Part shown: positions 1-12,300 of the stretch, one piece after another | How positions within the stretch are numbered: the first letter of the stretch is position 1 | Layout of the letters: every line of letters starts with the position of its first letter | DNA from: Branchiostoma floridae | Taxonomy: Eukaryota > Chordata > Leptocardii > Amphioxiformes > Branchiostomatidae | Direction: 5' to 3' | Assembly: GCF_000003815.2 (NCBI RefSeq) | Contig: NC_049990.1 | Span: 10,142,601 to 10,206,600 of the forward strand | Length of the DNA stretch: 64,000 nt | The notes under the pieces: generated by a model | Database searches by the model: none | What the model was told of the DNA's origin: nothing | The model's input: only the letters and a program-made list of their open reading frames with translations | Made by a program: the position numbers and the translations under genes

Positions 1-696
1 CCGGCACGTCTCCCTTACGAGGAAGCGTGCCGGTAAATTTTCTGACTACTACGATATCTCCGCGACCCAACCTCTGCTTGGAGAATAATAGAATTCATGT
101 AATGGCTAATACATACCACAAATATACAGTCGGTGCATTTTTTATGTTTGATTCGGATCCGGCGAACTAAAAGTACCGGAACATACCTCATCCAAGTACG
201 TTGTAGCACTAGTTTGTCGTAGTTTGTAACATACCTGGTAACTAACAGACCAGTGAGCTACATGTTGACGTGTTATTTATATTTTAATGTATTCTGTATT
301 TCTTCTGACGGCTAGCCCTTTGTAATAGCTTCGGCTAGTTGGGCGGCCTTGGCTGACTATTATTCATGAATAAATAAACACATACGATTTAATTGAGTGA
401 ACTACGACATATTTCACTTTTGTCTGGAATATAAAATCATACCACTGGTTTACCAGAAACCTTTTGTCGACGTCAGCTTTTCCTCTTGTAAGAGTCAGCC
501 TTTTGTAAACGAATTCGTACTGTACATTAATCAATAGAATAGTGTGACCGCGTTAGTTCAAAACCCACTTGCATTTTGATAAAAAAATTGCCAGAAAACA
601 TGTGTCTAGATATCCAAGCTGTGACTAAAATTGTAAAGTTGTCTGTATCAGATGTTAAGCATTTTATATCCCTTTTCAACACATTTGTATTCACAG
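1..696. other. 5' flank, no gene recognised
   Basis: AT-rich flank of the creatinase gene. A 64-codon minus-strand reading frame (15-209) resembles nothing I know. The sequence just before 697 ends in a pyrimidine-rich tract and CAG, so the first coding exon of the creatinase gene probably follows a non-coding 5' exon that lies here or outside the window. I could not place a promoter. Confidence 0.4.
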
Positions 697-703
697 GAGT
701 AAC

Positions 704-3700
704 ATGTTGAAGTTGCTGGCGTCAAGTTCCCGGATTCTCTGGGAGAAGGGTCTGCCCAACTTACAGAGGTTGACAGCTGCAGTACCAATAGTTATCGCAA
801 GATGTCAGCATTCCCCAACAGGCCAGGGGTCAGGTCCAGCATCAGTAGGGGGTCTAGGTGAGGAGTTTCTTTTGTTCGGGTGTGGGGGGTAGGGGACCCA
901 AACTAACGTTTGTATGAGTCTGGGAGACACGGGGATTTAATATGAATTTTCCTTTATATGTTTACAACAGGTTCCCTACCGAAGTACGACATGACGGCTC
1001 GGCTCTTGGACATGCAGAACGGGCAGAAGGTAATCTCTACAACAGGTTCAGTTAAGATTCATGGCAATGAAAACTGTCTACGGGCCGTCTAGCCTTACAA
1101 CTATACTAGTAATATAAAGTGGCTAACTAGTTTACGTTACGTTTCTGAATCATTCGGATCACCAATAATACACCCCTTGACGCAGTTTCTTGCCTGCGTA
1201 CTTTGTACGTGTGGGGTGACTGGAGGTTTAAAACTACTTCATCTTAGCCACAACCGTTCCATGATTCCATGTACCTCATATTCTTACATGCTGAATCAGA
1301 ATTTCACCGCAATGCTGCACTGCAGAATGAACAGAATGACACGTCCTACTCTTGACAGGTCAAACCGACCTTCTCAGTGGAGGAACTCCAGAGAAGGCTG
1401 GACAGGCTGCGTGCTCTCATGCTCAGCAGTAATATAGATGCAGCTCTCTTCACTTCCTATCATAACATCAACTACTACTGCGACTTTCTGTACACTTCAT
1501 TCGGTCGGACCTACGGGCTGGTCGTCACCATGGACAAGGTGCTCTTCTTATCCCCAGGTACGTCACATCCGGTGACATGACTTTCCCACAGTCAGTGTTT
1601 GCACTCACGTGACTATGACGTAAGTATTTCAACCATGCTAGATGATTAAACCCAGGTATTGCCAGGTGAATTTGGATTTGGATTCTGTACTGTCACTCGA
1701 ACTGTACATGCTTATCTTTGATCTACGAAAGTATGCATTCTTGACTAATCGTTGGAGTTTGGATCACTTGACCTCATAAAGGCGTGATATTTCTAAATAT
1801 AGCCTATTGCTATAACCTGGTGATACAAGGGGATCAGAAAGTAGTAGTGACGTTATCAGTTTACTTACTTACTTTGGCCGAGCTCCCGCTCGAACCAGGC
1901 TTGAGATAGCTCTCCAACTCTCCCTATCCTCCATCAGGGACTTGATTTTCTTCACATCGGTAAGGTTGGTGTCATGTTTCAGGTTGTCTAAGAACGTCAG
2001 CTTTGGTCTCCCTCGGCTTCTTTTCCATTTTGTTGGTTCCCAGAGTACAAACTTAGAGGCAACGATGTCTGGGTGCCTGACGCAGTGAGCTGCCAATTTC
2101 ATCCTTCTTATCCTTATTTTCTCAGTGACTAATGGCAGATCTTGATATAATTGCTCATTAGTAAGTTTCTGCTCCCAGGAGATATTTAGGCACATTCGGA
2201 ACATTTTTGTGTAGCATCCATTTATCAGTTTAGTGTTATATATAACCATGAAGTTATCACCTGTCGCCACTCTACTGCTCCCTAAAAACTATTCATTAAC
2301 AAAATCTATCAGCAAGCGTTTGACTCGGAACTCTTTTTAGTGCACATTGGTAGTGGGCCTGATTTTCCTTTTGAAACCTTGCAGCCGTTGACGGCGGTCA
2401 GCCCTGGAGAAGGACGCAGATCGGTGAGAACGTCGTCTACACCGACGTCTGGCAGCGGGACAACTTCTACCACGCAGTCCAAGCGGAGCTAGCCGGGCGA
2501 GGCCTCATGACGCTCGGCGTGGAGTTTGACGACATGACGCTAGATGGCTTCACGAAGCTGAACCTCGCTGTGCCCGACATGCAGAAAGTAGACATAGGGA
2601 AGCCTGCCATGCGCCTGCGCATGAAGAAATCGGACGAGGAGATCGCACTCATCAGGTGTGTACGTCCAACTTTTTCTTGCTATGTATCGTCACATTTCAC
2701 TGATCTGACAGGTGTGCCCTGAAAATGGAACAATAAATGTGTTTAGGGCTTTATTTTGATGTCTAATGTAGTCTTATCTATATTATAATGGCCAAAATAC
2801 ATATCTTTATATAGAATATATTGGTTGTTGGAGCAAACTTTTCAAGACGTTAACCCAAAAGATTCTAGAATTCAGTTAGAATGGTTGAATATTAATTTCT
2901 TGTATTCCCCACCCGTTCCCAAATTCCTGTATCTGTGGTCCATTTTGCTGCGGGGTTGGAACAGAGAGGGCGCGCGTATTGCCGACCTGGGCGGGTGGGC
3001 TGTGGTGGAGGCGCTAGAAGAGGGCGTGCCTGAGTATGAGCTGGCGATGCAAGCCTCCAACACCATGATACGGGAAGTGGCCAGGGCCTACCCGCATGGA
3101 GAACTCATGAACAGTCAGTACAAACTTACTTATGCAAGTAGAGTTTTGGGATGCGACGTCAAGGCCGCCATGTTGAATGGTTAAACTCAGACGAGTCAGA
3201 CTTCATGTGTATGATGTGAAATGATTATTCCTCTTTGCCGGGATATTATATCGTTCAAATTGAAATTTAGTATGCCAAATTGCCAATGTTAAAAAATCTT
3301 CAAGCGCCAGTTCTCAAGACTGACTTTGTCCCCTTCCTTCAACTCAGCTTGGGCCTGGATCCAGTCAGGGATCAACACTGACGGAGGACACAATCCTCTG
3401 ACGTCACGGCGCGTGCGCAATGGAGACATCATGTCACTCAACACCTTCCCCATGATTGCTGGGTATGACCGTAATTTGTCACGTTTTCAATTGACTCATG
3501 AAATTTCATTTGATATGGAGCCTTGAGATTTTTGAAAGGAACTTGGATCACCCTACAGTCATTTTTTATTTGCTAAACTGTATGAGATCATTGACTCTAG
3601 TAAACCTATTAAACAGCCTTACTTATGAATCGTCTATATTTGCATGACTACGACGTACGTAATTACTGGACGCTTAAATTTGAACTTGGCTAATTTGCAT

Positions 3701-5157
3701 ATACAGTAACATAATCACGACAGTGTAACGTAATCATAATACTGTACATGCGAAATTTAAGGTCTTAGTAACTATTCTAGGTTCAACAGACCAGCCAGTA
3801 TTGTGTGTCCTATATTCATTGTATATTTTGGAGTAAATCCTATTTGCATATCTCTGTCCCAATATCTCAGGTACTACACTGCCTTGGAGAGGACATTGTT
3901 CTTGAACCACGCCTCCGACGCACATCTTGCTATCTGGGAGATCAACAGTAAAGTAAGGCCGGTTGCCATATTGCCATGTCACATTCGTCTCAAGCATGGG
4001 TTTATATTAACATAGCAAACTTTGTTATCAAACTCATTGTATTTTTTTCTCGTGTGTGCGATTACATAATTGTTTTTAAATTTGTGTGTTGTTTCATCGA
4101 TAGACATGAGCTCTTTTACTTTTACTTTATTTGGACCAGTCGTGAATGTATTTTATACAAATGTACGTTAACTGACATGACTCATGAGACAAAAACGGTT
4201 GAACGACATTTGTGGACGGTCGGTCCTGTGAGTGCAATTGCCTTAGTTGGAAAAGAGTGTAGACCTTTTCAGAACTTCTGAGTGTTTTAAGTCTCATGTC
4301 TCTACTGTGGTGTACACCCCTGTGCCTACTAGGTACACCGGCGGGGCCTGGAGCTGATCCGACCGGGAGCGCGCTGCTGTGACATCGCCGCTGAGCTGAA
4401 CGAGATCTACCGGGAACACGGGGTGTTGAAGTACATCCCCATCGGCTACGGACACTCCTTTGGCTCTCTCTGTCACTACTACGGGAGGGAAGCAGGTCTG
4501 GGAACAGATTTACTACAATATTTGGTCGGGATTCAATTTTGGATACATTAGAAATTCATTCATATTTTCTTGAATCACCATGCTCAAAGCAACTTGAGGG
4601 CCCAAACTTATAGCACTTTTTTTCTGAGCACAAGAGCTAACTTGTTCATAACGCATGATATCAAAACCGGAAGATCCTCGGCAGTACCAAGGAAAGCCGC
4701 AGGGGGGGGAGGCAAAATCTGACAATTTCTTCGATAAGTCATGACATAACCACACCACTAGTACTGCTAAACCACAAACATACTAACGCTACAAAAACAT
4801 GCATCGACTTCTACGTAGCCGAAGCTAATAATCAAAGATTTTTGAAACCCTTTTTTTTAACCTCCTTGGTAAAACCATACATTTAAAGCAAGGAATTCGT
4901 GCTACATTGGAATGTGCATCATGTATATATGCTTTCTTCTGTCCTCGTTCCCAGATTTGGAGCTGCGAGAAGACATCCCGACCGTTCTCGAGCCCGGGAT
5001 GGTCGTCTCCATGGAGCCGATGATCAGTATTCCAGAGGGCATGCCGGGAGCGGGCGGTTACCGGGACCACGACATCCTGGTGGTGACGGAGGACGGGGCG
5101 GAGGACATTACAGGCTTCCCCGTTGGTCCGGAACACAACATCATCAAGAAGACATAG
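704..5157 (+). CDS. Creatinase (creatine amidinohydrolase), nine exons, putative mitochondrial presequence
   Basis: Hydrolyses creatine to sarcosine and urea; M24 'pita-bread' fold. Exons: 704-857, 971-1029, 1359-1557, 2385-2655, 2965-3113, 3348-3462, 3871-3952, 4333-4495, 4955-5157; all introns GT-AG, all phases agree, 464 residues. From residue about 72 onward the product aligns end to end with bacterial creatinase (about 400 residues). Recognisable blocks are TSYHNINYY, SFGR (Phe119/Arg121), SGINTDGGHNP (His292), ALERT (Glu322), GYGHSFG, HYYGREA, SMEPMI and the C-terminal GPEHNIIKK. His292 and Glu322 match His232 and Glu262 of Pseudomonas creatinase as I recall its numbering, so the enzyme should be active. 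Aminopeptidase P or prolidase is less likely because the creatine-binding N-domain motifs are present. Residues 1-40 are rich in Leu, Arg, Lys and Ser with few acids, as in a mitochondrial presequence (inference). AATAAA lies at 5228. Confidence 0.93.
1866..2270 (-). mobile_element. 3' fragment of a non-LTR retrotransposon ORF2 (antisense in creatinase intron 3)
   Basis: Minus-strand reading frame of 133 codons carrying the typical C-terminal end of LINE reverse-transcriptase polyproteins found in many invertebrates: INGCYTKMFRM, RIRRMKLAAHCVRHP, KFVLWEPT, RSRGRPKLTFLDNL and MEDRESWR. The catalytic RT core is absent, so this is a 5'-truncated dead copy. It sits inside the 0.8-kb intron 3 of the creatinase gene, in antisense orientation. 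Family within the LINEs not determined. Confidence 0.8.
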
Positions 5158-6337
5158 CCATGCCCGTATAAGGCATTAGTAAGGTCGTCAAAATAATCGT
5201 TATTAGAACATCAGCCGGATGTAATCGAATAAAGGATGAGCTTGTTACATTAAAAGACATAATTACCTGCTTGAAAAACAATACGAACTTATAGTAGATT
5301 AATACAACGCCAATACTGACTGAAATCCCATGGTAACTTAGTTGTTCATATTTTGACAAACTTCTCTTTTTTAGTCCAGCTGACACGTCTACTTAGACTA
5401 ATTATACGTTTCGAGCCGTAACACCCATCATAATACGTAATATTAATTACTTATGCACTCACACACACGCCAATTTCGCTTTTATATTGAGTTTGAACAT
5501 GCAAACCCCATTTAATCATCCTATGCGGTTTTCAACATGAACCAGGTTTTCTGCGTGGAAAGATCGTTTTTGCGCGCTCCCCCAAAATACGGCCAGCGCG
5601 CTCATAGAAGTCTAGTTTGCACCAGAAGATAGCGGTCACCAATAGCCAAAGGGCTAGAGGTGCTCTGCTGCTGTGGTGATCTTGAAATACTTTGCCGCTA
5701 CAATCAGTGATTTCGACTCTTTCTGCATCTTGTCCGCGCACTTCCCTATTAATTTAAACCCAGTTTTAGTTAATAGCCACAGGCAGCTGATATGAGGACG
5801 ACTTATAAAAATCACCGCGTTCCTGAAGAAGACGAAATGAACTTTTAAGTTCATTCGGTGAAAACTAAAAAAACTATTTTGACATTTTGCAAATCGTGTT
5901 CGATAGAAACGTTATCATCGGCTCATTAGTCTTTCTTTAACCTCCTTGATTACATGTACTCCGTATAAAGGTTATAAATTCAAGGAACTTTCAGGTCCCC
6001 GAAAACGCGAATGGAACGTTCCAAAGATCCTCCCTTGTCACGTGACAACCTTGCGGCCCGAAGTATCGTTTGCTCTGATAGGAGAATGTTGACATTTTGT
6101 GTTGAACTTTTCCGGCTCAAATATCCATTAACAATCGAAATCCTTCATCTGAGACTGTTTGTCCACATTGGCGAGGAGATGTAGCGTTCAGCCAGGCGGT
6201 ATATGGACAGATTCTGTGGGAAAGATGTGTTCAACAAGTCCTCGTGCCGAGTGGCTCAAGCCAAGGAACCCCCCAGATTTCAACATCACTCAGTACAACG
6301 TGGATAAGAATATAAATAGGGGGAAGGTTCTGTAAAT
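5158..6337. other. Intergenic region between creatinase and EF-hand gene
   Basis: No reading frame with recognisable similarity. It should hold the promoter and 5' UTR of the EF-hand gene. TATAAATAG at 6311-6319 lies only 19-27 bases before the ATG, too close to act as a TATA box for a transcript that includes that ATG, so I do not call a promoter. Confidence 0.4.
5228..5233 (+). terminator. Poly(A) signal candidate of creatinase gene
   Basis: AATAAA hexamer 71 bases after the creatinase stop codon, the first one downstream. Cleavage site not determinable. Confidence 0.5.
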
Positions 6338-9300
6338 ATGGCGTCTTCCAGTTTCTTAAACCCGACGGTTTGTGAGGTGAGTTACGATGATGAGATCCGG
6401 GCTGGTGGACAACGGGAGGTGGTGGCGGCGTACTCCCGACCGAGAACCGGCGGGCTGTCCCCTCCCCGCGCCCGCCCGCAGGTTCTCCGCGACACGCCGT
6501 CCCTGTCCTTCGGAGACTACGAGGAGTACCGGGAGTACGTCAAGTGCATCTACCGGGACAGCAGGCCCGTCTCACAGCTAACGTACTCGGTAAGGGAATA
6601 GTCAACAACAGAGTGGTGTAAATAACAAAAAGTGGTGAGATATATGAGGGCCTGCATGCCTTTTTCCGTTAACCCTCTCAACACGTCATAAATTTTTTTC
6701 CTGTATACCATATACGACATATAATTTCAGTCTATACAGGTGTCAATTAGTACTTTTTGTGTATTATTATTACAGCTGTTATGTAAGGAGTAGACTAGGG
6801 AAACTATATATTGCTGGAAAGCTCACAGAATGGCCTTTCCAAAACAAGCAAAATAAATATCATACCATCAATCTGAGGACAGCAATCGTCATGGAAACCA
6901 CTCAAAAACACATTTGCAACACTCCCAAAAAAGCTTCACAAAAGAAAACATTTGGCTAGGGACTGAGTTTTTTGTGTCACTTATCATAAAACTATGTAGA
7001 AATACTCAATTATACATACACAATGCTGGTATGCTGTTAGAATGACCAAAAACTAAAAATCAAAGCATGATTTCAAATAAGTTCAGTGTTGATAAACAAA
7101 TATTCACCCCAATAATAGTTGTGCCCCCCTCCCCACACCTGTAGTTGTACTATTAAAATAATGAATATGCCTTGTGCTAAATGGCAATTTATTTTTCTGG
7201 ATGTTCTCCACATATCAGGGAGTCAAATAAATCCTATTACTTATGACTTGGGTAGAGAAACAGTATCAGAGTATCTAAAATGTCAATTGAGACCAGTGAC
7301 CTTTCTGACCTGACCTGGTCCTCCTCATGCCCCAAGAAAAACAACAAGGAAGCATGCATGTAGAACTCATTAGACACGGTGATATCAGCTCATTTGATCT
7401 CAACAAAAACAGCTGGGTGTTTGCCTTGCTGTCCCTCAAGGATTTCCCTGTCATCACTCCTGTAAGCCACCAACAAAATTATCCACCAAATTGTCTCCAT
7501 TTCTGCTAAATTTACTAAATAAACCTGTAGAAAACTGAAGCCAAAACACACGCTGGAGGCCTCAGAAACAGGACTCAAATGCTACATCCCTTCTGGTTGG
7601 TCAAAGATACAAGCATCCTGATTGGCAGACTCTGCCAAATTTCCCATTTCACAGTAGTCAGTTTGAATTTCCCGCCGGAATTAAACCTGAAGCCACGATC
7701 CTGGCTTCTCGTGTCCTATGGGAAAGCCACGATAGTGGCTTCTCGTGCTGAGAGGGTTAAGCGTTACGAGCCATTTTAATTCACCGTTAATCGTTACCGA
7801 CCTGCTTTAATTCAACGTTAATCGTTATCGGTATATTCTTCGTGAAGCGTTATTGGTCGTTTTATTTCAACGTTAATCGTTATTTGTTATCATAAATTCA
7901 TCGTTAAGCGTTACCAAGAAATTATTCGTAACAAAAACCCACGAAGTCAAACGCCAGAGTCCCTGAAAATGCGGCGTTTCAAAGGGTCCAGATTTCAAAA
8001 TTTCCCGGTCTCCCGGCCTTCTGCTCTGAACATGGTAAAATCTGTTGCGGAAGCGTCGCTCTCAAAAACCTTTTCAAAACAGATTTCGGTGTCACATTTA
8101 GCTTTGTTTCAGGCAAAATGTACTCCTCGAAGTGCAGAAAATGAGGTTTCTCCGGACCTCCCTTGCGACGCGTCGGCTTGTGCCTTTGACCCTCACGACG
8201 ACATGGCGAAAATATGTTGGTGGCGTGGGTCCTCGCCCCAGCAAAATTTGTCCTTCAAAATGCAGGAAATGGCGTTTCAGACGGTCCAGATTTTGAAATT
8301 TTCCCGGACTTATTTTGCAACGTCTCGTGACTTCCGAGCTCGATATAGTAAAAAATATGTCGGGGTGGAGGTCAAAGCTATAACCAGGTGTAATTTTGAT
8401 GAAAATGCCAGTAAGCTAGCAAGATGGTCTGTCGGGAAAATTTGCCGAAAAATGCAGAAAATAGCATTTCAGAGGGTAGTGACTTAAAAATTTCCCGTGG
8501 AGCATACCCCCGGACCCTCCTAGGATGCATCGCGCCTTCGGCGCTGCATGTGCTGAAAATTTTGTCAGCAATATAATAATTCACCACCCCATAAGAAATT
8601 TGCTGTCGCCGCCTCTGTAGAGAGAAGTTAGGAGAACACTGCCCCGGGGAAGCAAAAGTCATTGACGCAGCTGACATTGTCCCTAGTTATTCCTCCGAAT
8701 TCTGGACTCCTTTTCCGTCTCACAGTGTCATTTTTCAGATACTTTTACCCATTGAGCGTTGTACGAATAGGAATGCACGTCAATCATTGCAGTTATGCTT
8801 TGTAACCCCTTCTGAATTTACCGTTAAGCGTTACCAGGCCTCCTGAATTTACCGTTAAGCGTTGCCGGGCCTCTTGAATTCACCGTTAACCGTTACCAAG
8901 ACCCCCCCATGCAGACCCTCATATATTGAAGAAAACAAAAAGTGCACCTGTCTCTGAAAACCCAAAGGGGTGCTTGCGTTCGAAATCACAGGGGTTGGGG
9001 GTATGGTTATGATTCTATTTATTTATTTAGATTTTAATCATCTAACATTTTATATTTTGATTTTATTTGATTATTATTTTAGAGACCCCTGAATTGGTGT
9101 TTGATTACCTTTTCTTCTAGTCACCAAAGTGGAATGAACGAAGGCAAAAGTTGCTGACAGTCTAATATCTCTTTTTTGGGATTAGTGGCGTACAAATAAG
9201 TCAAAATTCACAACGGTCATTACATCTGAACGGTGAATGCAGAATGCCCTTGACTCATCAACCACCTGTAGCCAAAGGCAAAGAGTCTACTATAATCTTT

Positions 9301-12300
9301 TCTAATGCTGTGTTGCATTTTACTGTGGCCATCTTAGGTGAGAAATGCGCCATATATATGCTGTTTCCATGTGAAAATTTTTTGTTTGACTCCCAACAAA
9401 GCTATATAGCAGGTAAGGTTATCAACTGAAATATTTCTCATTCTTCTCCGAGCAGGTGTGTGTTGTGTATACACAAACCTTTTCACAAAAGAATTACATA
9501 TATAGTCAATACCTGGAGCAGATTGTTGTAGTTTATGTGGCATTTTTGAACGGGTCGATGTAGCTTAATCGTTTTTAATAAGTGCATTGTTCAGTTGCAC
9601 ATAAATATAGAGCCGTTGCTTTGTCTTATCAGTCCTGTTGTACTTTCACCTGTATGACCCGTAATTGCGATACGAGGATGTCGACTGTATCAACCTGGGA
9701 CTGTTTGTTTACTCAGCGTGGTTACTTGGCGTATTGAGTGGCCTGTGTGGCCATTGTTCAGAATGAATGGGTATTCACCTCTCCACACTACGGTAAGGAC
9801 GGTGTTTAATCCCCCCCATGCTGCCAAACCCTGTAACCAATACAAATCTGATTTCATGCCAAAAAAGGCCAACCTCTAAGTCTGACTAATTGCTGGATAA
9901 TCTTACACAAAAGTCTAAAGGAAATATCACCTTTCTGTATAATTGAAAAGAGGATATCCCCCTCCATTTGTTACCTTAATGTTAGCCCCACTGGTATTAC
10001 AGTAATTTGAAGGAGTCAATGGCTAGAGCTTTAAGGTACAAAATGTATGATCTTGTAGCTTAAGTGAGTTCCAGCATTAGTTACTGTTATGTATCTACGG
10101 GTCAACTAAGATAGGATTGTTTCTTGGGAGGGTCTTTTTAGCGAATGCCCACAAACGCCCACTCTAGAGAAGTCCGCGCTGCACGAATCTCATTTTTTTT
10201 GCTTGGAATATGTCCACGTTGTGCTCCCATGTATTAATCCTGAGTTTCAAGTCAATCCATTGACCCGAAGTGACATAAATCAAAGTTTTCGATTCTCGAT
10301 GGTCTTTTTAGCGAACGCCCAGCAAAATGTCTTTTTAGCGAATGCCCACTATATCCACAAAAATATCGGCCGTCGCGCAACGACACCTAAACCTACCGCC
10401 ACAAACATGTTCAGGATGGTGTCCCATTGATGTGTACGGAGTTTCCGTGCTTTACAAGCATTTTAAGTCCCTGTTTTTGGTCAAAATGTACGGCGACGAT
10501 ACTACCATACTTTAACTATAGCAATTCAAAATGGCGGGCACTAGTCATGTGACCTCCTTGCGGGACTGTTCTATAAGTATCGCGGGAGGGACTGTTGTAG
10601 CATAGCTTCTCATACAACCATTTTAGAGTGAATTCTGAAGAAGATTTTCATTTCATAGTGCTATCATCTGACTGATATTTACAATGTGGTCATTTTTTCT
10701 GTGCTATTATTACCCAGGTTTGAGGAACTAAGTGCAAATTTGGATATTGATTCACCTCAGTGCCCAATTAATGTACAAAAGGCTCAGACACATTAGTGTT
10801 ATAAACCTGAATAGGGGCAGGTAACCAATACTAGAAAAACATAGCTATTTATTATTAACAATACTATTTACATTATAATAATAACTCTTAACCAAACTGG
10901 ACTTTTCTTAAATTTATTTATCACAGAAACATTGTTACAATGAGGATTTGATTAGATGAGTATCTGTTACAGTGTGTACAAACTTATTTCAAATACAAAA
11001 ATGTATTTCGTTTCACTTCCTAAATATTTTTAAAGTATTGGAAGAAGTTGACACATAAACAATATTAATTGCATTATTTATGTGCAGTAAAATGTGACCA
11101 CATGCTATCAATAGCCTAATAAAATGTTGGAACATGGCACAAGCGGGCTCCTCTTCTGAGTACAGAAAGGAAATGTTTTATAACATTTAGTTATGACGTA
11201 GAAAATTTCAATTGTAAAATGTACCTTTATTAACATTTACAAACAAATTGTTTTTTTCTCTTCTTGATAAATGACAACAATACAGGTAAGTAAGGTGTGT
11301 TTCCTTTTATAACAGACTAGGTAAGACACCGTACAGGTAAGTAACGTGTATTTCCTTTCAGTACAGACCAGGTAAGACACCGTACAGGTGAGTAAGGTGT
11401 GTTTCCTTTTATAACAGACTAGGTAAGACACCGTACAGGTAAGTAACGTGTATTTCCTTTCAGTACAGACCAGGTAAGACACCGTACAGGTGAGTAAGGT
11501 GTGTTTCCTTGACTAGAGACTAGGTAAGACACCGTACAGGTGAGTAACGTGTATTTCCTCTGATTACAGACCAGGTAAGACACCATACAGGTGAGTAACG
11601 TGTATTTTCTTTGATAACAGGCCAGGTAAGACACCATACAGGTAAGTAAGGTGTGTTTCTTTTATAACAGACCAGGTATGACACCGTGCATGTGAGTAAC
11701 GTGTATTTCCTTTGATTACAGACCAGGTAAGACACCATACAGGTGAGTAACGTGTATTTCCTTTCATTACAGACCAGGTAAGACACCGCACAGGTGAGTA
11801 AGGTGTGTTTCCTTTGTCTATAGACCAGATAGGGTATTACACAGGTGAGTAAGGCGTCTTTCCTTTGCCTATATACAATATAGGCCATTATACAGGTGAG
11901 TAAGGCGTCTTTCCTTTGCCTATAGACCAGATAGGGTATTATGCAGGTGAGTAAAGCAACTTTCCTTTGCCTGTAGACCAGATAGGGTATTATACAGGTA
12001 AGTAAGGTGTCTTTCCCTTGCCTATATACCAGATAGGCCATTATACAGGTGAATAAGGTGTCTTTCCTTTCCCTATAGACCAGATAGGCCATTAAACAGG
12101 TGAGTAAGATGTCTTTCCTTTGCCTATAGACCAGATAGGCCATTATACAGGTAAGTAAGATGTCTTTACTTTGCCTATAGACCAGACAGGGTATTATACA
12201 GGTGAGTAAAGGAACTTTCCTTTGCCTATATACTACCATATAGGCCATTATACAGGTGAGTAAAGCGTCTTTCCTTTGCCTATAGACCAGATAGGTATTA

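Noticed and set aside
6311..6319. TATAAATAG as a TATA box for the EF-hand gene
   Set aside because: It is so close to the ATG that the start of transcription would fall at or after the initiation codon.
7969..8487. 172-codon reading frame
   Set aside because: It lies over the degenerate internal modules of a DNA element whose relatives at 15203 and 28150 are not open in the same frame.
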